This document shows, piece after piece, positions 8,470 to 19,112 of a stretch of 64,000 nt of DNA. Position 1 is the stretch's first letter. Each line of letters begins with the position of its first letter. Origin of the DNA: VRUE01 sp963816785 (GTDB lineage Bacteria; Actinomycetota; Thermoleophilia; Solirubrobacterales; 70-9); the NCBI GenBank assembly GCA_963816785.1, contig CAWFLL010000002.1, positions 868,001 to 932,000 on the forward strand, given 5' to 3'. The position numbers were made by a program, and so were the translations under genes. The notes beneath the pieces were generated by a model. The model was not told the DNA's origin. It ran no database searches and saw nothing but the letters and a program-made list of their open reading frames with translations.

Positions 8470-8692
8470 GCGGCAAGGGTGGAAGAAGGCATGAAAAGAG
8501 GCTCCAACCCGCCGGTACCGCCTCTGGCTTTGATCCCTTTAAGAGAAGGGCGGGTGCCTCCTCCCGATCCCAAAGGAGCGGGAGAGATCTGCTCCCAAGC
8601 CATTTGTGTTGGGTCAAACGTTGAGGCGGCTCGCGAACGGCCTCGAGCCTCAGCCCCACCGTAGCACCGAGGGGCCCCGCTAGGGGAACGAT
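8470..8692 (-). other. Non-coding gap with inverted repeats, possible structured RNA
   Basis: This 220-base gap has no frame with protein-like sequence. It contains several self-complementary stretches, for example GGGAG-AGATCT-GCTCCC near 8,580 and a GAGGCTCC/GCCTC pair around 8,500. It does not match the conserved cores of SRP RNA, tmRNA or RNase P RNA that I know. It may be a small RNA or leader, or simply a GC-rich spacer. Confidence 0.25.
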
Positions 8693-8992
8693 TTAATCCA
8701 GTTCGGCGTCCAGATTCGAGAGCAGCAGCTCGGCCTCGCTCCAGTCCTCCGGCTGGACCCGGAGGGAGATGTCGCCGCGGCCGAATCGGTCGATCGGCCA
8801 GTCGGAGGTGAGCGCGGCGGTGATCCCCGCGTCCTCCAGCGCCTGATGCCATGCCCTCGCCGTCCTCAGCTCGCCGAAGTCGCGGACGACCTCCCAGCTG
8901 TCGAAGTCCGGGTCGTCGATGTGGACCGGGGTTGAGCCGGGGCCGGGTCGGCGTTCTCGGAAGGCGCTGCGCATGCGGTCGAGCAGGCTCAT
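8693..8992 (-). CDS. DUF2007-like small signal-transducing protein
   Basis: The 99-aa product carries the pattern of the DUF2007 family: EVVRDFGELRTARAWHQALEDAGITAALTS, then RFGRGDISLRVQPEDWSEAELLL, with the alternating strands and helix of a ferredoxin-like fold. A short amphipathic N-terminus (MSLLDRMRSAFRERR) precedes it. The biochemical role is unknown; the family name (putative prokaryotic signal transducing) is descriptive only. It lies 31 bases after aspS on the same strand. Confidence 0.65.
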   Translation of the reverse strand: MSLLDRMRSAFRERRPGPGSTPVHIDDPDFDSWEVVRDFGELRTARAWHQALEDAGITAALTSDWPIDRFGRGDISLRVQPEDWSEAELLLSNLDAELD

Positions 8993-9023
8993 CGCCTCAC
9001 ATCTTGAACGTTCCGCGACCCTC

Positions 9024-10820
<1,797 letters not shown>

Positions 10821-10824
<4 letters not shown>

Positions 10825-12059
10825 GATCCGCCCAGCTCCTCCAGCACCCGTCCCGGGTCGACCGGGCGCTGCTCGCCGCTCTCCATGTCGCGCAGCTGCG
10901 CGGTGCCGTCGGCCCCGAGGATGACGACGCGGCGGGCGCCGATCCGGTCGGCGTGTTTGAGCTGGCCCTTCAATCCGCGCCCGGCCAGGTCGACCTCGGC
11001 GGAGAGGCCGGCGTGGCGCAGCTCGCTCGCCAGCGCAAGGGCGCGCTGCCGCTGGCCGTCGTCGGCGGTGGCGAGGAATGCGTCGCGGCCGGGCTCCTTC
11101 TCCTCCTCGCCCAGCGCCAGCAGGATCCGCTCGATCCCGGCCGCCCAGCCGATCGCGGGGGTCGGGGGGCCTCCCAGCTGCTCGATCAGGCCGTCATAGC
11201 GACCGCCTCCGCCGACCTCGGACTGCGCTCCGAGGCCCTCGCAGACGAAGGAGAAGATCGTCCGCGTGTAGTAGTCGAGGCCGCGGACCAGGGTCGGATC
11301 TATCTCGTAGGCGATCCCGGCGGCATCGAGCAGCGATCGCACCTCGGCGAAGTGCTGGGCGTCGTCCCCATCGAGCCGCTCGACGATGGTCGGGGCCCCC
11401 CTCATCACGGCCTGCGTCCCCTCGTCGTCGGCATCGAACGCGCGCAGCGGATTGAGGTCGATCCGCTCGCGAACCTCCTTCGACAGCTCGGCTTCGTTGT
11501 CGCGCAGGTACCCCCTCAGCTCGTCCAGGTACTGGCGGCGCGAGGCCGGCGACCCGAGGCTCCCCAGCCGCAGCTCGACCCCGGGGACACCGAGCTCGGC
11601 CAGCAGGTCTGCGAGGAGGGCGATCACCTCGGCGTCGGCGAGCGGCGAGTCGGTTCCGATCGCCTCGACCCCGATCTGGTGGAACTGGCGGTAGCGCCCC
11701 GCCTGCGGGCGCTCGTGGCGGAAGAACGGTCCGGCGTAGAACAGCTTCACCGGCTGCGCGAGTTTGTGCATGCCGTGCTCGAGGTAGGCGCGGCAGATCG
11801 GCGCCGTGCCCTCCGGGCGGAGCGTGACGCTGCGGCCCCCCTTGTCCTCGAAGGTGAACATCTCCTTGCGGACGATGTCGGTGGAGCGGCCGACACCCCG
11901 CTCGAACAGCTCGGTGTCCTCGAACGCGGGGGTGGCAATCGGCTCGTACCCTGCGCGGGCGCAGATCGCCGCCGCCGCGCCCTTGACCCGGGCTCGGGCA
12001 CGGGCGACGTCGGGCAGGGCGTCGGAGGTTCCGCGCGGCGCCTGGAATTTGCTCGCCAT
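10821..12059 (-). CDS. hisS: Histidine--tRNA ligase
   Basis: The 412-aa product is full length for bacterial HisRS. It starts MASKFQAPRGTSDALPD, has motif 2 (YAGPFFRHERPQAGRYRQFHQ), the HisA motif LVRGLDYYTRTIFSF and GGGGRYDGLIEQLGG, and a C-terminal anticodon-binding domain ending EELGGS. Its stop overlaps the probable aspS start, a common hisS-aspS arrangement. It lies 38 bases downstream of the metallo-hydrolase gene. Confidence 0.96.
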
Positions 12060-12097
12060 CGTCGGCGACCTTACCTTCGGGCGAGGGCGCCCGCCGC

Positions 12098-12742
12098 CTA
12101 CCTCGTCAGCTCGGTGAGGAAGGGGTTGGTCGCCCGCTCGGCGCCGAGGGTCGTCGCGCCCATGTGCCCGGGGTAGACGTCGGTCTCGTCGGGGTGGGAG
12201 TCGAGCAGGGTGCGGATCGAGCGCAGCAGAGTCGGCCCATCGCCACCGGGCAGGTCGACGCGCCCGACCGAGCTCTGGAAGAGGACGTCGCCGGAGAAGA
12301 TCGCGTCCTCGTCGCGGACCGAGAAGGTCACGTGTCCGGGGCTGTGCCCCGGGGTCGCGATCACGTCGAGGGTCAGCCCGGCCAGCTCCAGAGTCTCGCC
12401 GCCGGCCAGCAGCTCGTCGGCCTCGTAGTCCTCGTAGGGCCCGATCCCGGGGACGGGGACGAAGGACATGATGTCCGCCAGGACCGGCGCCTCGAGCTCG
12501 GGGCAGTAGACGGGCGCGCCGCTCGCCTTCGCGACCGGCGAGACCGCGCCGATGTGGTCGAAGTGGCAGTGGGTGAGGAGGATCGCCTCGATCTCGGCTC
12601 CCATCTCCCTGACCGATCCGAGGATCCTCTCCGGCTCCTCCCCCGGGTCGACCACCAGAACGCGGTCCGACCCCTCCTGCCGCAGGAGGAAGCAGTTCTC
12701 CGCCAGCGGGCCGACGGTGAGCATCTGGACCTCGATGCTCAC
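12098..12742 (-). CDS. MBL-fold metallo-hydrolase (glyoxalase II-like)
   Basis: The 214-aa product is a compact metallo-beta-lactamase fold hydrolase. It shows the zinc motif LLTHCHFDHIGA (HxHxDH), TPGHSPGH for the third His, FSGDVLF for the bridging Asp and YPGHMGATT for the last His. Such single-domain proteins upstream of hisS in Actinobacteria are annotated as hydroxyacylglutathione hydrolase-like; the substrate is not known. It lies on the same strand as hisS, probably in one transcript. Confidence 0.88.
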   Translation of the reverse strand: MSIEVQMLTVGPLAENCFLLRQEGSDRVLVVDPGEEPERILGSVREMGAEIEAILLTHCHFDHIGAVSPVAKASGAPVYCPELEAPVLADIMSFVPVPGIGPYEDYEADELLAGGETLELAGLTLDVIATPGHSPGHVTFSVRDEDAIFSGDVLFQSSVGRVDLPGGDGPTLLRSIRTLLDSHPDETDVYPGHMGATTLGAERATNPFLTELTR

Positions 12743-12757
12743 CTCAATGCCTCGCGC

Positions 12758-13126
12758 TCACTTGCGTTCTTCGGCCGCGCGAATCCGCGCTCGCTCCCGT
12801 TTGCGCCACACCATCGTGTCGATGTAGTAGCCGCCCGGGATGTAGATGGCGAGCATGAACGCGCCCAGGCCGAGGGCCTCGCCGACCGAGCGTTTGAACA
12901 GGAGCAGGAGGAAGACGGTGAAGATGGCCGCGGCGACGAGGCCGCGGATGATCGCGCTGCGCCAGGTCGGCGGCGCGTCGCCTCGCGGAGCGGGTTTGCG
13001 ACGGGAGCGGGCGCGAGCCTTGGCTTCCTCCCTGCTGCGCGGCCGGCCGGAACGGCGGTTGGAGTCGATGCTGCCGCCCTGGGTGCCCCTGTGTTTGCGA
13101 CGACGCTTCTTGTTCGTCTGTGCCAT
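12758..13126 (-). CDS. Small membrane protein with a basic N-terminus
   Basis: The 122-aa product begins with about 55 very basic residues (MAQTNKKRRRKHRGTQGG...). Two membrane helices follow (about residues 58-78 IRGLVAAAIFTVFLLLLF and 84-105 LGLGAFMLAIYIPGGYYI), then a short charged tail. I do not know a function; similar proteins with a KKHRGTQGG start recur in Actinobacteria. It is 15 bases upstream of the MBL hydrolase gene on the same strand. Confidence 0.7.
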   Translation of the reverse strand: MAQTNKKRRRKHRGTQGGSIDSNRRSGRPRSREEAKARARSRRKPAPRGDAPPTWRSAIIRGLVAAAIFTVFLLLLFKRSVGEALGLGAFMLAIYIPGGYYIDTMVWRKRERARIRAAEERK

Positions 13127-13141
13127 CGGCTGTGAATCTAC

Positions 13142-14032
13142 CTAGGCGGCCCCCGCGAGGCGTCCCTCGATCGTCTGGCGGGCGGGGTCGAAGCCTCGGA
13201 TCGGCACGTCGCCCGGGTACTCGGCCAGGGCGGCCTCGGGAACCAGCCCGATCAGCTCCCCCTCCAGGGGCCTGGCGCCGAGCGGCGCGGCGAGCGCGCG
13301 GACCAGCTCGACGACCCTACCGAGTGGGATCGCAAGGGGGTCGTGGATGTTCGTCGAGACCTGGGTCCGGCCGGAGGAGAGCGGCAGGCCGATCGCCCGC
13401 ACTCCTGCCGGGCCCCCGCCCGACTCACGCAGCCCTGCGGCGACCGCCTTGGCGACCTCGACGTCGCCGCTGTCGAGCTCGACGTTGAAGGCGGCCAGCG
13501 GCGGGCGGGCGGTGACGAGGGTGGCCCCGGCGGTCCGGTGGGGGACGTCGGGGCCATGGTCCGGGTGCAGCTCGCCCCCCTCCATCCGCAGCCACAGCTC
13601 GGTCAGCCCTCCGTTGCGGAAGTAGGCGCGCTCGGCACGATCGGGGGCGGCCGCGAGCTCGCCGTAGAGGAAGACCGGGACACCGAGGGCCCCGATCCGC
13701 TCGGCCACCTCCTCGGCGGCGGCGCGCGCGGGGTCCCGGTCCTCTCCGTCGAGCCATACGAGCGGGCATACGTCGAGTGCCCCTATCGCCGGGTGGAGGC
13801 CCTGATGCGCGGACATGTCGATCGACTCGATCGCCGCCGCCGCCCCGGCGGCCAGCGCATTCTGCAGCGCCTCGCGATCACCGGCGAGGGTGAAGACCGT
13901 CCGGTTGTGGTCCGCGTCGGAGTGGCGGTCGAGCAACGACACGCCTGCGGAGATGGCGTCCTCGATCGGGGCGATCCGGGTGTCGTCACGGCCCTCGGAG
14001 ATGTTCGGGACTGCGAGAAGCGTCGGAGCCAC
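13142..14032 (-). CDS. ftcD: Glutamate formimidoyltransferase
   Basis: The 296-aa product matches the formiminotransferase N- and C-subdomains: VPNISEGRD at the start, DHNRTVFTLAGD, HQGLHPAIGALDVCPLV, and a second half with FNVELDSGDVEVAKAVA and VSTNIHDP. It moves the formimino group from formiminoglutamate (histidine breakdown) to tetrahydrofolate. The cyclodeaminase domain found in animal and some bacterial enzymes is absent. It starts 70 bases from the tRNA gene, in the opposite direction. Confidence 0.9.
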   Translation of the reverse strand: MAPTLLAVPNISEGRDDTRIAPIEDAISAGVSLLDRHSDADHNRTVFTLAGDREALQNALAAGAAAAIESIDMSAHQGLHPAIGALDVCPLVWLDGEDRDPARAAAEEVAERIGALGVPVFLYGELAAAPDRAERAYFRNGGLTELWLRMEGGELHPDHGPDVPHRTAGATLVTARPPLAAFNVELDSGDVEVAKAVAAGLRESGGGPAGVRAIGLPLSSGRTQVSTNIHDPLAIPLGRVVELVRALAAPLGARPLEGELIGLVPEAALAEYPGDVPIRGFDPARQTIEGRLAGAA

Positions 14033-14102
14033 CGGGCAAGGCTAGGCAATCGTCTCGCGCCCCGCCACTCGCGCGAACCCCGTCGCTACCATCCGACATC
14101 CC

Positions 14103-14176
14103 GCCGGAGTAGCTCAGCTGGTTAGAGCAGCGGAATCATAATCCGCGTGTCGGGGGTTCGAGTCCCTCCTCCGGCA
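14103..14176 (+). tRNA. tRNA-Met(CAT), intact; possible tRNA-Ile2
   Basis: A complete 74-base cloverleaf. The acceptor arm is GCCGGAG/CTCCGGC with discriminator A, and the D arm is GCTCAGCTGGTTAGAGC. The anticodon stem GCGGA/TCCGC closes the loop ATCATAA, with anticodon CAT at 14137-14139. The T arm is GGGGG-TTCGAGT-CCCTC. CCA is not encoded. CAT can belong to elongator Met or lysidine-modified Ile2; the body looks like elongator Met. Its last 42 bases (14135-14176) reappear, exactly or with changes, five times downstream, so this gene is probably the attachment site of the cassette array. Confidence 0.93.
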
Positions 14177-14428
14177 TGACCTCTGAAGCCAAATGCGCCG
14201 CCTACGGGATGCGTTTTGGGATCGCCGCCCGTCCGGCCGACCAGGTTCCCCGCCTGCGAGCAGGGTGGCCGCCCCGGGGTCGAAGCCGTAGTGCTATGGA
14301 TTTGTAGCCATGCGGACTCCTTTGGATTGCTCCCAGGCCGCGATGGTTCGCCCCGGCTTATTAGGACCTATGTCTGCACGGGCGGCAGGCGGAAACTTGC
14401 TCGCTCGCTGGGATGCATCCGCCGCGCA

Positions 14429-14626
14429 TTAATTCTCCGCGCTCTTCAATGCCTCAAGCTCGGCGGTCAATTTGTCTCGCTGGATAGAGAACTCCGTCGA
14501 TTGGTCCATGTAGAACTTCTCTGCGTCCTCTCTCGTGGCTTTGAAGTACTCGTCGTCAGATGCCTTGATCCTCTCGTCTAGGTCGCGGATTGCTTCCTCG
14601 AGTTCTGCGATCGTTTTCAGTGTCAT
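14429..14626 (-). CDS. Small coiled-coil protein
   Basis: The 65-aa product (MTLKTIAELEEAIRDLDERI...) is predicted to be almost wholly helical with coiled-coil heptads and a DDEYFKATREDAEKFYMDQS turn. I chose the ATG at 14626 because AGGGAG stands 8 bases upstream. An in-frame ATG at 14665 would add 13 residues. I do not recognise the family. It is the first gene of the block that follows the intact tRNA. Confidence 0.55.
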   Translation of the reverse strand: MTLKTIAELEEAIRDLDERIKASDDEYFKATREDAEKFYMDQSTEFSIQRDKLTAELEALKSAEN

Positions 14627-14936
14627 TGGGACTCCCTGAGACGACTCCCGGTTTCTTCCCTGCATTATCGCGTGGACGCCTTGGTGGTGTGAGCGCTCTA
14701 CCCAGCGCCGAATCTCTCCCCAAACGAAACCCCTAGTGCCAGGCCTCCCAGGAGTACCACCCTTTTTCCATAAGGCTCGCGCTGCCGCCCCTCACCATCG
14801 AGGTTTCCCGCCGCTAGGACCGTATTAATGAGCTGGGTTCCCCCCCGCTTCCGTTTTCACGCGAGAGGGGAGGCGAAGGTCGCCCCACGACGTCGGGGGT
14901 TGCGAGCGCGCGGCGGCACAGGTTAGGGTGGCGTTG

Positions 14937-15710
14937 ATGGAGCACTCGCCGGAGCGCGACGGCGACCGGTATGCAGCAGTCAGGCAATACTCGCTCGCCC
15001 AGATCCTCGCGGTGTGGGCGGCAGCCGCCGTCCCGATGGGCGTTCTCGCCTGGATCATCGCTCCCTGGCTCAGAGACCAACTTGGGGGCGATGAGCCACT
15101 TACCAAGGCCCTGCTGATCTGCCTCACGGTGGGGCTCATCTGGCAATTCGTACTGGTCCTGATCCTCACCAGGCGCGAGTTGGGGGGACTCCAATGGTCG
15201 CGTGTGCGCGAGGCGCTGTGGCTGCGGGCACCCCGGGATCCGAAGTCCGGCCGCGTGGGTGGAAGGGTCTGGTGGTGGGTGTTGCCGTTCGTCGCGCTCT
15301 TCGCCCTCGAGGCAGCCTTGCCGGGGCCGACAGGATCCTTGTCGAGGGATTTCGGCGAGTTCCTGGAATCCGACCGTGGCGAAGAATTCTTCAGCGGCGC
15401 GTGGGGCTGGTTCGCGGTGGTCGTCGTGCTCGCCGTCTTCAATTCGGTACTCGGCGAGGAGCTGCTCTTCCGTGGGCTTCTGCTGCCGCGAATGAAGGGC
15501 GTCTTTGGAAGGGGTGACTGGATCGCGAACGGGGTGCTGTTTGCGGTCTACCACCTGCACACTCCATGGGTGATCCCCACCACCCTGGTGGACATCTTCG
15601 CCCTCTCCTATCCCTCGCGGCGTTTCCAGAGCGCGTGGATGGGAATCATCGTGCACTCGGCTCAGAGCGTCCTCGTCATCATCGTCGTCCTCACCCTCGT
15701 GCTTGACTAG
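14937..15710 (+). CDS. CPBP-family intramembrane metalloprotease
   Basis: The ~257-aa multi-pass membrane protein shows the CPBP (CAAX/Abi) motifs: EELLFRG with the two catalytic Glu, FAVYHLHTPWV with the conserved Tyr-His, and a late VHSAQS His in the last helices. Six or so hydrophobic segments are visible. Family members cleave prenylated or signal-like peptides, or give bacteriocin self-immunity. I start at ATG 14937, 5 bases after AGGGTGG; a GTG at 14928 is possible. It is part of the first cargo block after the tRNA. Confidence 0.85.
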   Translation: MEHSPERDGDRYAAVRQYSLAQILAVWAAAAVPMGVLAWIIAPWLRDQLGGDEPLTKALLICLTVGLIWQFVLVLILTRRELGGLQWSRVREALWLRAPRDPKSGRVGGRVWWWVLPFVALFALEAALPGPTGSLSRDFGEFLESDRGEEFFSGAWGWFAVVVVLAVFNSVLGEELLFRGLLLPRMKGVFGRGDWIANGVLFAVYHLHTPWVIPTTLVDIFALSYPSRRFQSAWMGIIVHSAQSVLVIIVVLTLVLD

Positions 15711-15742
15711 AGGCACGCTGCCGCTTTGCGCGAGGAGGGAAC

Positions 15743-15770
15743 ACGCGAAACCGCCTTCGCGGGGTTTCTC
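15743..15770. terminator. Weak terminator-like hairpin between convergent genes
   Basis: GAAACC and GGTTTC flank a GC-rich centre with mismatches, followed by TCTCGG, in the 64-base gap between the CPBP protease gene and the convergent beta-lactamase-like gene. The position suits a shared terminator; the pairing is imperfect. Confidence 0.3.
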
Positions 15771-15774
15771 GGTC

Positions 15775-16977
15775 TCAGTCTGAGAGCCGCCGGATCGCGC
15801 GGTGCACGGCGTCGCGCAGCGCCTTCTCGCGCGGGTCGTCGAACATGTGGAACTCCATGTTGTTCATCACGTAGGCGAAGCCGAGCCGTGCGTCAGGATC
15901 GGCGAAGCCGAAAGAGCCGCCGGCGCCCGGCGTGCCGAAGGCGCGCCGACTCGAGCCCCAATCGAGCTGCGGTCCCGGCCGGAGGAAGCCGAGCGACATC
16001 CAGCTGGGCACACCCATCACCTCGTCCCTCGGACGCTCGGGGTCGTTGACCGCCGTGAGGCTCGCGAGCGTCGCCGGGGTGATGCCGAGCTCCGCTCCTC
16101 CTTCCGCGAACGCCGAGTAGGCTCGCGCGATCGCCCGCGCCGTCCCCACGCCGTTGCCTGCCGGGATCTCGACCTCGAGCATGCGGCGATCGTTCGGGTC
16201 GAGGTCCGCGAATAGCATCGACTTTCGCAGCAGCGACCAGGGCCACAGGATCCGCATCACATACCCCCTGGGGACCGAAGGCAGCGCTCGGATGGCGCGC
16301 ATGGGAGAGAAGAGCCTCAGCTGCGCGAGCCGCTCGTCGGGAACCTCGGGCGGCAATCCGATGTAGAAGTCGATCACCAGCGGCTTCGCGATCTCCTCAG
16401 CGAAAAACCGGCCGAGCGTGCGATGCGCCGGGTCGACGTGGCGGATCAGCTCCTGCATGTAGAGCCCGATCGTCATCGCGTGGTACCCGTGCCGCGTTCC
16501 CGGCTCCCAGGCCGGCTTCTGACGCGCGAGCGCACGAGACACGTTGTCGAGGTCACGCATGTCGTCGGGGCGCAACGGCTCGTCGATCCAGACCAACCCC
16601 GCCTCGTGACTGAGGAGCTGGCGCACGGTGACGGCGCCCTTGCCGTTCTGGGCGAACTCGGGCCAGTACTCGGCGACCGGTGCCTCATAGTCGATCCAGC
16701 CGCGAGAGTTCGCGACGGCGACCGTCATCGCCGCGAGACCCTTGGTCGTCGAGTTGACGACGACCAGGGTGTCCTCGTTCCACGGTGCGTCCCCACTCGA
16801 CGTGCGGCGGCCACCCCACAGATCGACCACCTTCCCGCCACGCCAATACGCGGCGACGGCAGCGCCGATCTCGCCCCGCTCGGAGAAGTTGCGCTCGAAC
16901 TCGGTACGTACCTCCTCGAAGCCCGGAGCGACCCGACCCCCGTGGTGCGGCGCGCTCTCGACAAATTCCGCATGCAT
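15775..16977 (-). CDS. Serine hydrolase of the beta-lactamase/EstB family
   Basis: The ~400-aa product (start MHAEFVESAPHHG at 16977) is a class C beta-lactamase-like esterase. The nucleophile motif SxxK reads NSTTK (VVVNSTTKGLAAM), the Tyr motif is WEPGTRHGYHAMT, and FGTPGAGGSFGFADP supplies the third, HTG-like strand. There is no signal peptide, which fits an intracellular esterase rather than a secreted lactamase. It lies 7 bases after the dienelactone hydrolase gene, so the two hydrolases are probably an operon. Confidence 0.87.
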   Translation of the reverse strand: MHAEFVESAPHHGGRVAPGFEEVRTEFERNFSERGEIGAAVAAYWRGGKVVDLWGGRRTSSGDAPWNEDTLVVVNSTTKGLAAMTVAVANSRGWIDYEAPVAEYWPEFAQNGKGAVTVRQLLSHEAGLVWIDEPLRPDDMRDLDNVSRALARQKPAWEPGTRHGYHAMTIGLYMQELIRHVDPAHRTLGRFFAEEIAKPLVIDFYIGLPPEVPDERLAQLRLFSPMRAIRALPSVPRGYVMRILWPWSLLRKSMLFADLDPNDRRMLEVEIPAGNGVGTARAIARAYSAFAEGGAELGITPATLASLTAVNDPERPRDEVMGVPSWMSLGFLRPGPQLDWGSSRRAFGTPGAGGSFGFADPDARLGFAYVMNNMEFHMFDDPREKALRDAVHRAIRRLSD

Positions 16978-16984
16978 GAGGGCG

Positions 16985-17695
16985 TCAGGACTTGAGGTGG
17001 GCGCCGAAGAACGCGACAATGCGCCGCCGGGCGTCCTGGGCGGAAGGGTCGTGGTATTCGGCCCGCGCGAGCGCCGCGATCCCCTTGACCCAGACCGGGA
17101 GCTCCGCTGGGTCGTGGTCGTTGAGGAAGCCGTGTCCCGCGTCGGGATAGACCTTGATGTCGTGCTCAACGCCGGCCTCGCTGAGCATCCGCTCGAGACG
17201 TTCTGGAACCTTGCTTATCCCGGGCCACCGATCCCGCGCCCCGAAACTCCCGACGATCGGGCAGACGTCGGGGAGGGCACGCTCCACTTCCCTGGTGGCG
17301 CCGCCGTAGTTGACGCTGGCGACGGAGACGCCGGCGCGGGGCGCCATCAACAGCGCGAAGTCGCCTCCCATGCAGAAGCCGATCACGCCGGTCCTGCCGG
17401 TGCAGCGTTCGTGCTCGGCCAGCCAGCGGCGCGCGACGTCGAGCTCGCTCAGCGGCCGCTCCCCTCCGCGAACCGTCGAGATCAGGCACCGGATCCGGCG
17501 GCCCCAGTAGTAGAGGTTGGGCGCCACCGCGAGATGTCCCTCACTCGCCAGCCAGTCCGCTTGGTTGCGGACGTCCGTGCTCATGCCCAGGGCATCGTGG
17601 ATGACGACGACGCCCGGCCACGGTCCCTCATCGGCTGGCGTGGCCAGGTAGGCCGGCATCTCACCACGAGGAGTGGGGATCTTCACCTCGGTCAT
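16985..17695 (-). CDS. Dienelactone hydrolase family protein
   Basis: The 236-aa alpha/beta hydrolase has the dienelactone hydrolase hallmarks: VVVIHDALGMSTDVRNQADW at the oxyanion site, the Cys nucleophile in GVIGFCMGGDFAL, the acid in SFGARDRW and the catalytic His in DAGHGFLNDHD. It would open lactone or ester rings of small substrates; the true substrate is unknown. First gene of the two-gene hydrolase operon. Confidence 0.9.
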   Translation of the reverse strand: MTEVKIPTPRGEMPAYLATPADEGPWPGVVVIHDALGMSTDVRNQADWLASEGHLAVAPNLYYWGRRIRCLISTVRGGERPLSELDVARRWLAEHERCTGRTGVIGFCMGGDFALLMAPRAGVSVASVNYGGATREVERALPDVCPIVGSFGARDRWPGISKVPERLERMLSEAGVEHDIKVYPDAGHGFLNDHDPAELPVWVKGIAALARAEYHDPSAQDARRRIVAFFGAHLKS

Positions 17696-17991
17696 CTGGC
17701 CCGGAGAGTCTCACAACACCACTCAACGACAACATTAAGGGGCTGCTTTCCATCCACCACGTCCGACCAGATCCAGGCTCCCGTGAAACCACCGGCTTCA
17801 CCGGCATCGGAATCCAGAGTCAGGCGCCGTTTCGCGCGGGTTGGGCGGTAACGCTGTGACGGCAGCACGTCGAGGAAGCACGGCTCCTTGACTTTGATCG
17901 TAGGTGGTCTAGCTTCGGCGCGGTCATCTCGAAAACGGTCGGCTCCACGCCGCTCAGGGTCGCGGCCCCCCGGCTGATCCCAGGGCGCTCG

Positions 17992-18120
17992 TTACTGAAC
18001 GACGTTCAGCTCCTTGAAGAGCGTCCGCTTGGAGCCGTTGATCGTCACCGTCTCCTTGACGCGATCACCCCCGACGGAGGGCATCGCCACCTTCCTCGGC
18101 AAGCGGGCGCCGAAATGGGC
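17992..18120 (-). pseudogene. Possible C-terminal remnant of a lost gene
   Basis: The 3' end of a minus-strand frame reads AAHFGARLPRKVAMPSVGGD, then RVKETVTINGSKRTLFKELNVVQ in two parts, with normal amino-acid composition. Upstream the frame is antisense to the secreted-protein gene and looks random. I take it as a fragment of a disrupted gene. No other coding signal is visible in the 17,696-18,195 gap. Confidence 0.3.
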
Positions 18121-18195
18121 GGCAGGTAGGGCAGCGATCCGAGCGGCTCTGTGTGACACACCTCTCTGAACGCCGGCGCGGCCAGGGGCGTACAC

Positions 18196-18804
18196 GTGGT
18201 CATGAACACGCATCGCACCAAGATCGCAACGGTGGGGGTCGCAGCCCTCATCGCGGCCGCGGCCCTGGCCGTCGCCAAGGATGGACACGGAGACGCCGCG
18301 GTACCCCGCCCGATCCACCCATCCGCGCTCGCCTGGGTGCACCCCAGCGCCCTACCAACCGGCTGGTCTGTGCAGCGGCTTCTGAGTTCCCCCGCCCGGT
18401 TGCCGACGCCGGCGAGCTGGCAGTCCTCCGAGGGAGACCCGGGCACTCGGACGACGGTCTTGAAGGGGCCCTCCGGCGAGATCGCCGGCTATCTCAACGC
18501 GACGCCTCGCCAGGGGGATGAGACCCCGGCAAACTGGAGCGCCTTCCGGGTCGACCACAATCGGGAGGAGGGGGATCGCGAAGTCAGGCTTCTGGCTGCC
18601 GCGGCCGGTCTCCGCTTCCGTACGGCAACAGGTTCCTGCGTGCTCGATTCCTACACGACGGCGAGTGACCATCGCTACCGCGAGGTCGCCTGCATCGTCG
18701 CCGGGCACTCGGCGACGACCGTGATCGTCGCCGCGGCGCCACCGCGCCGCTGGGACGCCGAGGCGCCGACCCTCGAACGCGCCATCACCAGCTTCACGAC
18801 CTGA
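18196..18804 (+). CDS. Secreted protein of unknown function
   Basis: The ~200-aa product has an N-terminal signal peptide (KIATVGVAALIAAAALAVA). The extracellular body contains two cysteines (ATGSCVLDSY and REVACIVAG) that could form one disulfide, and ends LERAITSFTT. Starts are GTG 18196 or ATG 18202. I do not recognise a domain. The His-rich peptide gene follows 25 bases downstream with a strong ribosome site, so the two are probably expressed together. Confidence 0.7.
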   Translation: MVMNTHRTKIATVGVAALIAAAALAVAKDGHGDAAVPRPIHPSALAWVHPSALPTGWSVQRLLSSPARLPTPASWQSSEGDPGTRTTVLKGPSGEIAGYLNATPRQGDETPANWSAFRVDHNREEGDREVRLLAAAAGLRFRTATGSCVLDSYTTASDHRYREVACIVAGHSATTVIVAAAPPRRWDAEAPTLERAITSFTT

Positions 18805-18829
18805 CCCACGAACAAGAAAGGAGAAGCCG

Positions 18830-19021
18830 ATGCTCCCATCCCCAATCAAAAGACTGGCGGCGCTGCTCGCGGTCGTGGCGCTGATCGGCGGCGGCGCGAC
18901 ATCCGTGGCCCTCGCCGGCCATCACCACCAGCATCATCACCACGGGATCCCTCAGCACAACGGTGGCGACCATGACGCCGACAACAACGGTGGTCCCAGC
19001 GATGGCGACGGCAACGTCTAG
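18830..19021 (+). CDS. Secreted histidine/aspartate-rich peptide
   Basis: The 63-aa product has a good Shine-Dalgarno (AAAGGAG at 18817-18823) and a signal peptide ending SVALA. The mature ~34-residue peptide is almost only His, Gly, Asp and Asn (GHHHQHHHHGIPQHNGGDHD...). Such composition suggests binding of Zn, Cu or Ni outside the membrane. A strong terminator follows at once, closing the two-gene unit. I know no named family. Confidence 0.72.
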   Translation: MLPSPIKRLAALLAVVALIGGGATSVALAGHHHQHHHHGIPQHNGGDHDADNNGGPSDGDGNV

Positions 19022-19029
19022 AGAACGAC

Positions 19030-19063
19030 GCTCAGGGGGCGTCCCGGCCCCCTGAGCGCTTTT
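19030..19063 (+). terminator. Rho-independent terminator after the His-rich peptide gene
   Basis: An 11-bp perfect stem GCTCAGGGGGC/GCCCCCTGAGC (19030-19040 and 19047-19057) with a 6-base loop is followed by GCTTTTC. Confidence 0.88.
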
Positions 19064-19112
19064 CGGCACCTCGGGCCGCGCCGGCATCCGGGACCACCAG
19101 GGGCGCTCGCCC

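Noticed and set aside
8470..8692. SRP RNA, tmRNA or RNase P RNA
   Set aside because: The conserved core sequences of these RNAs are absent; kept only as an unspecified structured gap.
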